Of a stretch of DNA of 64,000 nucleotides, positions 51,376 to 60,026 are shown one piece after another. How positions within the stretch are numbered: position 1 is the stretch's first letter; each line of letters starts with the position of its first letter. The notes below the pieces were generated by a model, which was not told the origin of the DNA, ran no database searches, and saw only the letters and a list, made by a program, of their open reading frames with translations. Both the position numbers and the translations under genes were made by a program. The DNA is from Longimicrobiales bacterium (GTDB lineage: Bacteria > Gemmatimonadota > Gemmatimonadetes > Longimicrobiales > Gaopeijiaceae): assembly GCA_029245345.1 (NCBI GenBank), contig JAQWPM010000015.1:124001-188000 (forward strand). The letters run 5' to 3'.

Positions 51376-51990
51376 TCATCCCGGGTCGGGCATGGCGCCG
51401 CTCCGAACCGCGATCTGGCGCGCAGGGACTCCCACCGAGATTGAATACGGCGGCAGGTCTTTTGTGACCACGGCCCCGGCGCCCACCACCGCCCCTTTTC
51501 CGATCGTCACACCTCGCACGACGACGACGTTAGCCCCAAGCCATACGTCGGATTCAACCTCGATCCTGCCTCCGGCGTGCCCTTGCTCGCGTATCAATCT
51601 GTCGGGGTCACCAAAGATATGATCGGCACTACGGAGCATGACCCCCGGACCCATCAGCACATCGTCGCCAATGACGATCTCGCCCGCGACCGACGCATTC
51701 AGATGCACCCCGCGATTGAGCGACACCCGCGCGCCAAACGACAGTTGCCCACCCTGAGCGCTGAAAAAGCAGTCCGCTCCGCATCGAAACTCCAACCCAA
51801 AACTCATTCGTTCCGGATCCATAAACACGCAGTTGCGATCGATGAACAGCCGGCCCCCGCTGGATGCCGCCCGCCGCCGAAGCCACCAATTTCGCGCCCG
51901 ATTCCCGACCCGACCCGGAAGTCCGAAGACGAATGCCGTATGGTGATCCCCCACCTCAGCTCGGACCGTCGCAAACAGACCCACGGTCAA
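51376..51990 (-). CDS. LbetaH acyltransferase (maltose/galactoside O-acetyltransferase-like)
   Basis: The protein has 204 residues from TTG 51990, which overlaps the upstream stop (TTGA); GTG 51984 is an alternative. Hexapeptide repeats fill residues 60-180, with the catalytic-His region LMGPGVMLRSADHIFGDPDRLIREQGHAGG and the closing GAGAVVTKDLPPYSISVGVPAR. This is the MAT/GAT O-acetyltransferase pattern. It would O-acetylate a sugar using acetyl-CoA. It stands between the alkaline-phosphatase-superfamily gene and the uncharacterised transferase-like gene. Confidence 0.88.
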   Translation of the reverse strand: MTVGLFATVRAEVGDHHTAFVFGLPGRVGNRARNWWLRRRAASSGGRLFIDRNCVFMDPERMSFGLEFRCGADCFFSAQGGQLSFGARVSLNRGVHLNASVAGEIVIGDDVLMGPGVMLRSADHIFGDPDRLIREQGHAGGRIEVESDVWLGANVVVVRGVTIGKGAVVGAGAVVTKDLPPYSISVGVPARQIAVRSGAMPDPG

Positions 51991-53669
51991 GCCAGAATCC
52001 CCCGGGATGACAGATGCTGCTGGACTATCGCCTCCCGGTTGGGGTCGTGATCCATAAGGGGTTCCCCAAAACTCATGGACCCAACGGGGAACCAGCCTTT
52101 CCAGAAAGCCGGCCCGGTCACACGGTTGGCCTCCTCGTCCAGTGGGTACTTCTCAATCCACTGACCCTTGGCGTCATTCACCGCGATCTCGTATTCAGTC
52201 CTGTAGAGGCATTCCGTAATGCAGTACTCACGATTCGCCGATGGGTCGAGCAGATCGACCCCGTCCCAATCGTCGGACCCAGCCCAACCCATCAGCCCCG
52301 ACAGCGTCGGGAGTAGATCAAGGTTTGGGCAGACCACTCGCTCCTCCACCTTCTGGGGGACCCCGGCGCCGCGCATCCGGAACTCGATTCCCGTGCGGAA
52401 CTCGCTCAGGTTGATTTTCGGACCCGTAAGTGGGTCGGGGAAACCGAGCCAGGGCGAGCCGTGATCGGCCGTGAGAACGACCAGCGTGTCATCGGCCAAC
52501 TCGCGGTCAATCCAGTCGAAGAGCCCGCCAAGAAGACGATCCAGTTCGCGCAGGCGAAGTCGAAGGAGCTGAAGCCCCTGCTCTCTAGAGGTGGATCCGC
52601 TCTCCAGGTGGTCCAGATCGTGGCCGCTTGAATGTCCTGAACGCCCAAGATTGAAGGCCCGGGTCAGCGGGGGGAGGTTCCAGGCCGGATGCGTGTCGGG
52701 AAAATGGATGTAGCTGAAGGTCCGGTCGTCTCGGTGAGACGCGAGATGCCCCAGGATCTCCGAGATCCAAGTCTCGGGGCGATAGTCGAACGTCGTCCTG
52801 CCTTCGTACGGCCAATGATAGAGGAAGCGGTCGACCCCGCGATGTACGTCAAACGCCGGCGTAAGCCTATTGCCGCAGGACATCAGAAGCGTGTGGTAGC
52901 CCGCCTCCTGAAACCGTTCGGCAAGAAGTGGGCGGTCTGTCCGGTGATGCATCTCGAGTCTGGGGTGCACCATTCCGTGCTGACTGGGCAGTTGGCCAGT
53001 GAAGAAGCTCGAGGTCGTCGGGAACGTCCAGTCAGACGCCGAGAACCCGAGTGGGGCGTGATAACCCTCGGCAAAGAATCGCTCAATGTTCGGAGTAATC
53101 GGCCCATCCGGTGACGCAGCCTCCATGGCTTCAACCACCCTTCGCGCCATCCCATCCAGCACCAGAACCACGACGTGGCGCGGAGCGCCGCCGGCCGCCG
53201 CGTGGACAGTACGGGGCACCGAGACCCAGAGCGGTTGATCGGAGGCAACCTCCAATTCGGTCGCGCCCCCAGCGGGCAATTCCAGGCGAACATCCAGCCA
53301 TCGGCCGGGCTTCAACCGAGAATGTCGGACCTCGACGCCACCCGCTGACAGCCGGACAGTCGAGTCGGGGCGCCAGGCATCTGCCATCAGGCCGATCTGA
53401 ACGAACCGGGCACCGGCCCCGTCCACTACAGGTAGGGTCGCGTTCGATTTGATCAGGAGACAGGGTCGCGTCTCGTCGCGCCGGGTGATGGATCGCCCCT
53501 CAAGGCCTGCACGTTGAGCAAAGGCCGCCTCATGGGGCGGGAGCGGCACATCTCCACCGTTCCAGAACTTCTGGAGCCCCTGCTCTGGAGGTCGTGTGCG
53601 AAGCTCCCGCAACCCCGGCGGCTCGAGCCAGGTTTCGTAGAACTCTTTCAGGCGAGATTTGAGTGACAT
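51987..53669 (-). CDS. Alkaline-phosphatase/sulfatase-superfamily hydrolase or transferase, Thr-type
   Basis: The protein has 560 residues from ATG 53669 (TGATG overlap; an ATG at 53681 adds four residues). The catalytic domain starts VVVLVLDGMARR, giving the first metal Asp. The nucleophile loop reads DWTFPTTSSFFTGQLPSQHG where sulfatases have C-x-P-S-R-x-x-L-x-T-G, so Thr replaces the cysteine or serine needed for formylglycine. FPDTHPAW and LTADHGSPW provide further metal ligands. No signal peptide or membrane helix is seen. Thr-type members are phosphodiesterases or phospho-substituent transferases. It is therefore unlikely to be a classical sulfatase despite its resemblance. An extra N-terminal beta-rich domain of about 180 residues is unassigned. 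Confidence 0.82.
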   Translation of the reverse strand: MSLKSRLKEFYETWLEPPGLRELRTRPPEQGLQKFWNGGDVPLPPHEAAFAQRAGLEGRSITRRDETRPCLLIKSNATLPVVDGAGARFVQIGLMADAWRPDSTVRLSAGGVEVRHSRLKPGRWLDVRLELPAGGATELEVASDQPLWVSVPRTVHAAAGGAPRHVVVLVLDGMARRVVEAMEAASPDGPITPNIERFFAEGYHAPLGFSASDWTFPTTSSFFTGQLPSQHGMVHPRLEMHHRTDRPLLAERFQEAGYHTLLMSCGNRLTPAFDVHRGVDRFLYHWPYEGRTTFDYRPETWISEILGHLASHRDDRTFSYIHFPDTHPAWNLPPLTRAFNLGRSGHSSGHDLDHLESGSTSREQGLQLLRLRLRELDRLLGGLFDWIDRELADDTLVVLTADHGSPWLGFPDPLTGPKINLSEFRTGIEFRMRGAGVPQKVEERVVCPNLDLLPTLSGLMGWAGSDDWDGVDLLDPSANREYCITECLYRTEYEIAVNDAKGQWIEKYPLDEEANRVTGPAFWKGWFPVGSMSFGEPLMDHDPNREAIVQQHLSSRGILA

Positions 53670-55591
53670 CAGCGATACCATCCGCTCTGACTCATCAGCC
53701 AGATCGAGACCAGGTCGTGCAACTGGGCGCCTCGCTGCTCTTCGCCTCGGACATAGGCGTCGACAACTCCATCCAGATACTCCAGATCGAAGACTTCGGG
53801 TGAGAGCAGGTCGTGATACTCCTTCTTTTGAAGTGTCGGGACGGCAAGCTCCTTGAGACGCGAATAGTGCATCAACTCAAAGTTGTGATTGAAGTCGGGG
53901 TCCACGTCATAAGTGTAGGAGTGAGGCCCCTTCTGCAGATGCATGGGGAAGTCCAGCTTCTCTTCCATCATTCTCTTCAGCGGGTACTTGGTGGGCTTGA
54001 GGTCCAAGCCCCTGCCCCACGATTCCGGCATGCTCCAGAAGAAATCCTGGAGCCCGCCATCCCAGTAGGGATTGTGGGCCGGCATCCCGAAATGATCCGC
54101 CATCTTCTGGATCGTAATGACCGTCGAACCCTGCCAGTGGAAGGAGTTGTAAAGGTTCAGATACCAGGAGTAGAGCGTGTCCGGATCGGAGTCCTCGACA
54201 CCCTGGAAATATGTCGACGCCATCTCCTCGGTATAGGAGTCCAGGCCGGCTCCAGTCAGCATTTTGATGTTGCGACCGGACCAGAGCGGCCGTCTTCCGT
54301 TCCGCAAAAAGAAGCTGACGAATTGCTGGCGCATCCTCCCGCCACGTCCTTCCGCGGGCTGGTCGAACAGAGTGTCCCCGGCCTGGGACATGAACAAATT
54401 GAAGACGTGGTCATCGCTGTGTCGGTCAGCCAGCAGTTCGCGAGTGAACGTCGGCCCGAAAAGATAGGCGGCCATCTTGTCGCTGTACTCGCGGAACCCC
54501 TGAGTGGGGTGGAACATCGTGACATACTGGCTGAAGCCAAGATTGTGCGCACCATCAGAAATCTCTCCGGCGAAGAGCGGCAGGTCACCGGCTACTTCGG
54601 ACGCACCATGTGCGAGCCGCGCATGGTTCAGTCCGGTTTGACTCTGGATGTTGTGAGCCTTGAAAAGCCCCTGCACCCGTTCGATCCAATCCGGACCCGA
54701 GTCGACGTAGTCAAGATCCACATGATGGAGCCGGACCCCGTAGTATTCGGCGATGGCCGCCGCCCGTTCGATCTCAAACCGATTGCAATTGCCGGACCGC
54801 TCTGAATACGTCATCCGGCCGATGACGCCTGTCACCTTTCGCGGCCCGAAGACCTTGACTAACCCGGCCAGAATTGAAGTCGAATCCCAACCTGAGGAAA
54901 GGAACAACGCGTTGCCACCCCCAGATCCGGCCGTCGCTAAGTAGTCCAGGAAGGCTTCATAGTATCGACCATGATCCTCCTCGGTATACTCACGCGTTGG
55001 AACCGGGTCGAACGGCGTGTTCGCTACATGCAGCCCGTCCTGGTCGACGGAAGCGATGTCCCCCGGGCTCAGGCGGCGCACCGAATTGTAGATCGTGTGC
55101 TTCTTGGGCGGCCGGTGCCCGTAGTAGGTCAGAGTGTGCGCAAGGGCCGACTGATCGTAACCAGACGCTGCAGGGTTGGTCGGGAGCAGGTCCAAGTCCG
55201 ATGCGAGGCAGACGATGCCCTTGCCTTGCTGGAGATAAACGTCTCGCTTGAAGAAGCGGTCTCCCGAAAGAGTCACCACTCCGTCGGCTTTGATGGCACA
55301 GAGGACGAGGTCACCCTCGATCTGTCCCGCCCATCGAGCGGGAGGCAGGTCGCGGACGAGACCCGAAAGGAAAGCCCTCTGGGATTCGATCGAAACAAGG
55401 CGGCCGGATTCCGTGCGGCGGCCCACCAGGGTCCCAACCGCAAGGATCTTCAGGCCGTCGCTGAATTCGAATAGTCGGGCCTGCGGACCCGCCTCGACCC
55501 GAAGATCTCCCGTCGCCGATATCGTTGTCAGCCCAGCGGTCGGAGGTATTGAACTGGTCCCCGGACCGTGAAGGATTCTAAACTTGGTCAT
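53669..55591 (-). CDS. Asparagine synthase-related protein lacking the glutaminase cysteine (copy 3)
   Basis: The protein has 640 residues. The C-terminal half carries an ATP pyrophosphatase loop NALFLSSGWDSTS (variant of SGGxDS) and AGEISDGAHNLGFS, so ATP-dependent adenylation is plausible. The N-terminal half keeps the length of a class II glutaminase domain but begins MTKFRILHG, with no Cys2, and lacks the HRGPD and NGEVYN motifs. It either uses free ammonia or another amine, or forms a different amide or ester, like beta-lactam synthetase-type relatives. The ATG overlaps the GNAT gene stop. It is more divergent than the two other copies in the window. Confidence 0.85.
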   Translation of the reverse strand: MTKFRILHGPGTSSIPPTAGLTTISATGDLRVEAGPQARLFEFSDGLKILAVGTLVGRRTESGRLVSIESQRAFLSGLVRDLPPARWAGQIEGDLVLCAIKADGVVTLSGDRFFKRDVYLQQGKGIVCLASDLDLLPTNPAASGYDQSALAHTLTYYGHRPPKKHTIYNSVRRLSPGDIASVDQDGLHVANTPFDPVPTREYTEEDHGRYYEAFLDYLATAGSGGGNALFLSSGWDSTSILAGLVKVFGPRKVTGVIGRMTYSERSGNCNRFEIERAAAIAEYYGVRLHHVDLDYVDSGPDWIERVQGLFKAHNIQSQTGLNHARLAHGASEVAGDLPLFAGEISDGAHNLGFSQYVTMFHPTQGFREYSDKMAAYLFGPTFTRELLADRHSDDHVFNLFMSQAGDTLFDQPAEGRGGRMRQQFVSFFLRNGRRPLWSGRNIKMLTGAGLDSYTEEMASTYFQGVEDSDPDTLYSWYLNLYNSFHWQGSTVITIQKMADHFGMPAHNPYWDGGLQDFFWSMPESWGRGLDLKPTKYPLKRMMEEKLDFPMHLQKGPHSYTYDVDPDFNHNFELMHYSRLKELAVPTLQKKEYHDLLSPEVFDLEYLDGVVDAYVRGEEQRGAQLHDLVSIWLMSQSGWYR

Positions 55592-56136
55592 GCGTTCTCC
55601 GTCTTTGCTTGATCATCGGAAGTCAGTTCCTTCTTCCACATCTGCTTCTGGACTTCATTGCTGACCACGTCGTCCGTGGGCTGCCGTTGGTAACCTGCGC
55701 GTTCAAAGGCCTTCTGTGAACCGAGGTTCTCCTCCTCGATGACAGCAAAAATCTGACCCAGGCCCATTTCGGATAGCGCATGATCGGTGACGCCTGAAAC
55801 CAGACGGCCACCCCAACCCTGCCCCCAAATCGACCGGTCGAAGATCGCAAGCCCCAAGTAGTGGCGCCCGTCCTCCTGACGGTGGACCCGGACCGTCCCA
55901 CGCAGGACCCCATTGAGGAAGAAGCCAAAGAGTGTCGAATTCAGGTCGGAAGAGTTCATCCGAACGAAGCTCTGCACCGTCTCCATCGATTGTCTGGCAC
56001 TTCGCGGCCCCACAAGGAAACGATTCACTAACGGATCGTTGAGGCCTTCGACGTACGCCTCTGTAACATCACCGACGACCATAGGGCGAAGGAATGCGCC
56101 GTCCCCCAGATCGATCATCGCCGCCGCCCCACTCAT
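55588..56136 (-). CDS. GNAT-family N-acetyltransferase
   Basis: The protein has 182 residues from ATG 56136, which overlaps the GT2 stop (ATGA); GTG 56142 is just upstream. The RimJ/RimL-like plan is visible: FLRPMVVGDVTEAYVEGLNDPLVNRFL at the start, YLGLAIFDRSIWGQGWGGRLV as the acetyl-CoA loop, and NLGSQKAFERAGYQRQ near the end. In sugar clusters such enzymes acetylate amino sugars (PseH-, PglD- or SpsD-like roles). It lies close to NeuB homologues and an aminotransferase, so acetylation of an amino-nonulosonic acid precursor is a fair guess. Confidence 0.88.
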   Translation of the reverse strand: MSGAAAMIDLGDGAFLRPMVVGDVTEAYVEGLNDPLVNRFLVGPRSARQSMETVQSFVRMNSSDLNSTLFGFFLNGVLRGTVRVHRQEDGRHYLGLAIFDRSIWGQGWGGRLVSGVTDHALSEMGLGQIFAVIEEENLGSQKAFERAGYQRQPTDDVVSNEVQKQMWKKELTSDDQAKTENA

Positions 56137-56771
56137 CGCCACATGTTCATGATGGCCCGCAGGATCTTCAAATTCCCCCGGAAGCTCTGTCCGAATCTGG
56201 ATTCACCTTCTCGCGGCCGGAGTGGGATCGGAAGCTGTCGAACACGAAAGCCGTTCCGGAGCCCGTGGAACATCAGCTCTGTTCCGACTGAATCGCGGCG
56301 ATCGAAATGCCCAAGCGATTGATACAACTCGATCCGATAGGCCTTGAGCCCACAGAGCGGGTCTAAAAGTCCGTAGCGGGCGCGGGTCACGAGCCCGAAA
56401 AGGCCTTCGGCCATTCGTGCCTTATAGGGCCGAATACCGACTACCAGGTCGGCGCCGCCCGCCAATTCGGACAAAAACGAGCCGATTGAGTCCGGATCAT
56501 GCTGCCCGTCACCGTCAAGCGTCACCACAGCCGACATCCCCATGCCATTGGCCTGGGCAAAGCCGGCATCGAGCGCCTTGTCATATCCGCCGTTCGACTC
56601 CAGCCGCACGACAGTCGCCCCCGCGGCCGCGGCCTCTGCGCCGGTGCCGTCTGAGGAGGCGTCGTCCACAACGATCGGGATGCCGTACTGCTCCACGGAG
56701 CGAACTACGGCGCGGATCGTCTCGCATTCATTGAATGCGGGGATGACCACTGCTACTTGAGATCGATCCAC
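56133..56771 (-). CDS. GT2-family glycosyltransferase, dolichyl-phosphate mannosyltransferase-like
   Basis: The protein has 212 residues from GTG 56771, with GGGGAG eight bases before it; it overlaps the NeuB gene by 19 bases. VAVVIPAFNECETI opens the GT-A domain, VVTLDGDGQHDPDSI is the DxD region and YGLLDPLCGLKAYR the acceptor motif typical of DPM1/GtrB-like short enzymes. There is no C-terminal membrane domain, as in the soluble DPM1 subgroup. It may make a polyprenyl-phosphate sugar for periplasmic decoration or add a sugar to the repeat unit. Confidence 0.9.
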   Translation of the reverse strand: MDRSQVAVVIPAFNECETIRAVVRSVEQYGIPIVVDDASSDGTGAEAAAAGATVVRLESNGGYDKALDAGFAQANGMGMSAVVTLDGDGQHDPDSIGSFLSELAGGADLVVGIRPYKARMAEGLFGLVTRARYGLLDPLCGLKAYRIELYQSLGHFDRRDSVGTELMFHGLRNGFRVRQLPIPLRPREGESRFGQSFRGNLKILRAIMNMWR

Positions 56772-57841
56772 CGAATGTGCTCCCCGGGTTGCACCGTTCT
56801 CGTACTCACACGTCCCACAACCTCATCCATTCGATGGGGTGGCAGGCCATCCGCCGGACAGGGACGAAGGACCTCCAGATCGTCCGCTGTCACGATGGTC
56901 CCTTCTCCGATCTCCCGACGCGCTCGAATCGCTCGTCGCTGGACCACTACCGTCTGTATCTCGTTCTCGGCAATGCGCTTTGCGCCTGACCCAAGGGCCA
57001 ACTCCAGTTCTCTGGTTCGATCGACCATCTCGCACCATGCTGACGGATCGAGCGAGAAGCCGTGATCCGGCCCGACTCGTTCGCAATCGTCTGTGAAGTG
57101 TTTCTCGACGATACGCGCTCCAAGGGAAACCGCGCCCAGGACCGTGGCATGCCCGGGGGTATGGTCACTCAACCCCAGCAGAACGTTGGGGTACATGGCT
57201 CGGAATGTCTCAAGGACCCGAAGATGGATATGCCGGAAATTCTCGTGGCTGCCAGTGTAGTTGGTGTTGCACTGCATCAGGCAGACGTCTGACGTGAACT
57301 CCAGCGCGGCGTCGACCGCCCGCACTACATCGTCGGTAGTGGCTGCCCCCGACGCGATCAGCATCGGCTTTCCTTTGGCCGCCATGTACCGAATGATATC
57401 GGTCCAGGTGATGTCACCCGATCCGACCTTGTACGCCGGTACGAACCGATCAACCTCGTCCACCAGATCGAACGAGTACGGGCTGGTGAAGAATGTAATC
57501 CCAGCGGTATCACAGGTTTCTTTGAGAACCTCGGTCCAGTTCGGATCTATGGATGCGTCCTCATAGACCTCGAAGACCGATTTCTTCCAACTCGCCTGAT
57601 GGTCCAACTGCCCCCCCAGGTCCTTGAACCCTCTATCACTGACGATAGTAGATGCCGAGAAATGCTGAAATTTGGCAGCATCAGCCCCTGCCTCGGCGGC
57701 CAGATGAATCAGGTCGCGGGCGCGAGTCAGGTCGCCATCATGATTGGCAGCAACATCGGCAATAAAATAGGTCGGCTGATCGGGTCCAACCCGATCCTGT
57801 CCGATCTGGAAGGTCCTCGTGTCGTGCTTCTTGTCTGTCAT
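56753..57841 (-). CDS. NeuB-family nonulosonic acid synthase (copy 1)
   Basis: The protein has 362 residues: a TIM barrel followed by an antifreeze-like SAF domain (about 295-360). YFIADVAANHDGDLTRARDLI, AGADAAKFQHF, PAYKVGSGDITW, LGLSDHTPGH and IVEKHFTDDCERVGPDHGFSLDP are the canonical NeuB/SpsE elements, including His residues for the metal and Lys for PEP binding. The enzyme condenses PEP with an N-acyl amino-sugar to form a nine-carbon acid. It is coupled to an RmlD-like reductase gene (ATGA). Whether the product is sialic, legionaminic or another acid is unclear. Confidence 0.93.
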   Translation of the reverse strand: MTDKKHDTRTFQIGQDRVGPDQPTYFIADVAANHDGDLTRARDLIHLAAEAGADAAKFQHFSASTIVSDRGFKDLGGQLDHQASWKKSVFEVYEDASIDPNWTEVLKETCDTAGITFFTSPYSFDLVDEVDRFVPAYKVGSGDITWTDIIRYMAAKGKPMLIASGAATTDDVVRAVDAALEFTSDVCLMQCNTNYTGSHENFRHIHLRVLETFRAMYPNVLLGLSDHTPGHATVLGAVSLGARIVEKHFTDDCERVGPDHGFSLDPSAWCEMVDRTRELELALGSGAKRIAENEIQTVVVQRRAIRARREIGEGTIVTADDLEVLRPCPADGLPPHRMDEVVGRVSTRTVQPGEHIRWIDLK

Positions 57842-58698
57842 AGCTCTGCCGTTTCGATTTCTTCGGTCAGGGTGGGCAGCGTTATTCCAAGAGCAGCTTC
57901 GAGTTTCGAGCTGTCCATCATCATCGCGGCCGGGCGTGCTGCATCAAGCGTGAGGTCGCTTTGACGACCGTCTTTGGCGCCTTCCATACTGCCCCCAAGT
58001 GTCTTTGCAACTAGGTGCGCAAAGTCACGTTTGCTCAATCCTTCGCGACTCCCGGCGTTGAAAATGCCCGCCGGCCGGACGCTGAGCGATCTGGTAATCA
58101 CATCAGATAGCGTCTCAATGGACAAGGGGCTGAACATGACGTCGGTGAGAAGCGTCACGCTTTCCGGATCGGTCATCGCCTTGGCGACCCAGTCTGAGAA
58201 GCTGCCTCTCCAGTCCAAGTGACTGCGCCCGAAGAAGTTAGTCCTCAAGACAGTGGCAGGCTTATCCATCGCAATCCGTTCAGCCCACAGCTTCGTGAGA
58301 CCGTAGGTGTTCCGCAACATAAGCGCGTCCTCGCGGTTCGCGCCGGGGGCGTCATAGATGTGGTCGGTAGAGATGTGGACGAGATGTGCATCAGCGATCT
58401 GATCCATGGCAGCGACGATATTCTCGACGGACCTCACGTTGACCAGATAAGCCAGGTGTGGGTCCCTCTCACAGAGGTCCACATTCGTGAGACTCACCAG
58501 CTGCACCACCGCAGCAGGGCGGACTTCCCCGACCAGGCGCTGTACCGCCGACGCATCCGTCAGATCACACTGAACGTCCCCTCCATGTTCTCTTCCCTGC
58601 ACGACCACGTCCCACCCACGCTCTTTGAGCCAGGGCGACAGGCGACTGCCCAGCAAACCCGTCCCGCCGGTTACGAGCACCTTCCCTGGAAGACTCAC
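57838..58698 (-). CDS. RmlD-like sugar nucleotide reductase (SDR)
   Basis: The protein has 286 residues from GTG 58698, which overlaps the aminotransferase stop (GTGA); the frame is open to 59007 but that part is aminotransferase gene. The N-terminus has KVLVTGGTGLLGSRLSPWL for NAD(P), then VSLTNVDLCERDPHLAYLVNV and HISTDHIYD, with NTYGLTKLWAE giving the YxxxK pair. This matches the RmlD family, which reduces 4-keto-6-deoxy sugars. No RmlA, RmlB or RmlC gene is present nearby, so it is likely to act on a different keto sugar, perhaps the NeuB substrate. Confidence 0.88.
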   Translation of the reverse strand: MSLPGKVLVTGGTGLLGSRLSPWLKERGWDVVVQGREHGGDVQCDLTDASAVQRLVGEVRPAAVVQLVSLTNVDLCERDPHLAYLVNVRSVENIVAAMDQIADAHLVHISTDHIYDAPGANREDALMLRNTYGLTKLWAERIAMDKPATVLRTNFFGRSHLDWRGSFSDWVAKAMTDPESVTLLTDVMFSPLSIETLSDVITRSLSVRPAGIFNAGSREGLSKRDFAHLVAKTLGGSMEGAKDGRQSDLTLDAARPAAMMMDSSKLEAALGITLPTLTEEIETAEL

Positions 58699-60026
58699 GA
58701 AAGCCTCGCAAAACCAGCTACTGACGGCGCGCCTCGAAGAGCGCCCCGGACACCATCGGATTCGACCAACTGCTTCATTTCGCCAAACACCTCCGCAACA
58801 GCTTCCAAATAGAGGGCCACGTCCTCGTCGGCGTGGGCGTACATGGCGTAGTAGAGGGTACTGGCAAGGAAACCCCGGTCGAGCATTTTCTGCACAAAGA
58901 GCGCCTTCATCTCGAGGGGATCGCCCGCGTCGAAGCCGAATTTCGAAAGCGGCGGCATGCCACCCACTTGGATCGGCAGGCCGGCATCGGCCGCAGCCGC
59001 GCGCCACCCCGCTTGGACATCCAGACCGAGCTGGTTGAGCCGTGCCCCAGCATCAACCCGTGCATGCTTTCGCAGCGTGGCCAGTGCTGCCACCGGCCCC
59101 ACCCGTTCCGTCCAGTTGGTGCTGCTGATGAACGTCTTCTGTGCGGCCTGCATCACCGCATGAATGCCAATGACCGCCGCGATCGCATAGCCGTTCCCGA
59201 GCGCCTTTGAAAAAACGGCTACATCGGGCTCAACACCAAAAGTGAGATGAATTCCTCCGGTGTTGATTCGAAGACCTGAGGAGATCTCATCGAAGATCAG
59301 CACCGCCCCTGACTGGGATGCCAATTCTCTGCATCCGCTCAGGAAGTCCTCGGCCGGAGGTGCATCGCGCTGGGGCTCCATGACGATGGCAGCCAGGCGG
59401 GAGCCATGCTCGGCAACAATCGCCTGAATCTGATCTAGGCGGTTGTAACGGAAGGTCAGGGCCGAGTCTTTCAGTGAGCGAGGAACGCCGGCCGGATCCA
59501 ACCCGGGAAGCAGCTGACCGTCCAGGGCGTCGAGATCCCCCAGGTTTGCGGCCAGGTACCAGTCGTGCCATCCGTGATATCCGCAGATCGCAACTAGATC
59601 GCGCCCGGTGGTCGCGCGCGCCAGGCGCACAGCCAGGGTCATGGCCTCTCCGCCGGTGCGGGCGAACCGGGCGTTCGTCGCCCAAGGGTGGATATCCGTT
59701 AGAAGCTCGGCGAGTTCTACCTCTTCGGGGCAATTCAACGACGACGACACGCCACGCTGGATGGCCTCGATCACCGCCGCGTCAACTTCGGCATCGGCAT
59801 ATCCCAGAACATTCGCCCCAATTCCAGAGATGCTCATGTCGCGATAGACGTTGCCGTCTAGGTCCCAGACTTGCGACCCTGCCGCTCGCTCGAAATACCC
59901 CGGCCACACCCCGGCAGAAAACTGGTCCGGCCGTTTGGAAAGCAGCTGCGTCACACCCGGAATGGACGCCCGGGCGCGCTCCTGCATCGCGAGTGAACGC
60001 GTCACATCTGCGATCGCCGTCTTCAT
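58695..60026 (-). CDS. Class III aminotransferase, glutamate-1-semialdehyde mutase-like
   Basis: The protein has 443 residues. The substrate-pocket start YFERAAGSQVWDLDGNVYRDMS, TGGEAMTLAVRLAR, CGYHGWHDW, LIFDEISSGLR and the PLP lysine in FSKALGNGYAIAAV place it in the class III aminotransferases close to HemL. HemL itself serves haem synthesis, but many paralogues in glycan loci transaminate sugar or sugar-acid aldehydes. It lies between an SpsF-like cytidylyltransferase and an RmlD-like reductase, both coupled by overlapping codons. A housekeeping HemL role is unlikely here. Confidence 0.9.
   Translation of the reverse strand: MKTAIADVTRSLAMQERARASIPGVTQLLSKRPDQFSAGVWPGYFERAAGSQVWDLDGNVYRDMSISGIGANVLGYADAEVDAAVIEAIQRGVSSSLNCPEEVELAELLTDIHPWATNARFARTGGEAMTLAVRLARATTGRDLVAICGYHGWHDWYLAANLGDLDALDGQLLPGLDPAGVPRSLKDSALTFRYNRLDQIQAIVAEHGSRLAAIVMEPQRDAPPAEDFLSGCRELASQSGAVLIFDEISSGLRINTGGIHLTFGVEPDVAVFSKALGNGYAIAAVIGIHAVMQAAQKTFISSTNWTERVGPVAALATLRKHARVDAGARLNQLGLDVQAGWRAAAADAGLPIQVGGMPPLSKFGFDAGDPLEMKALFVQKMLDRGFLASTLYYAMYAHADEDVALYLEAVAEVFGEMKQLVESDGVRGALRGAPSVAGFARLS

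Noticed and set aside
51987-53669. Annotation as an arylsulfatase
   Set aside because: The C/S-x-P-S-R signature needed for formylglycine is absent; Thr stands at the nucleophile position.
58695-60026. HemL (glutamate-1-semialdehyde aminomutase) for haem synthesis
   Set aside because: The motifs are those of class III aminotransferases in general, and the coupled neighbours (SpsF-like, RmlD-like, NeuB) point to sugar metabolism.
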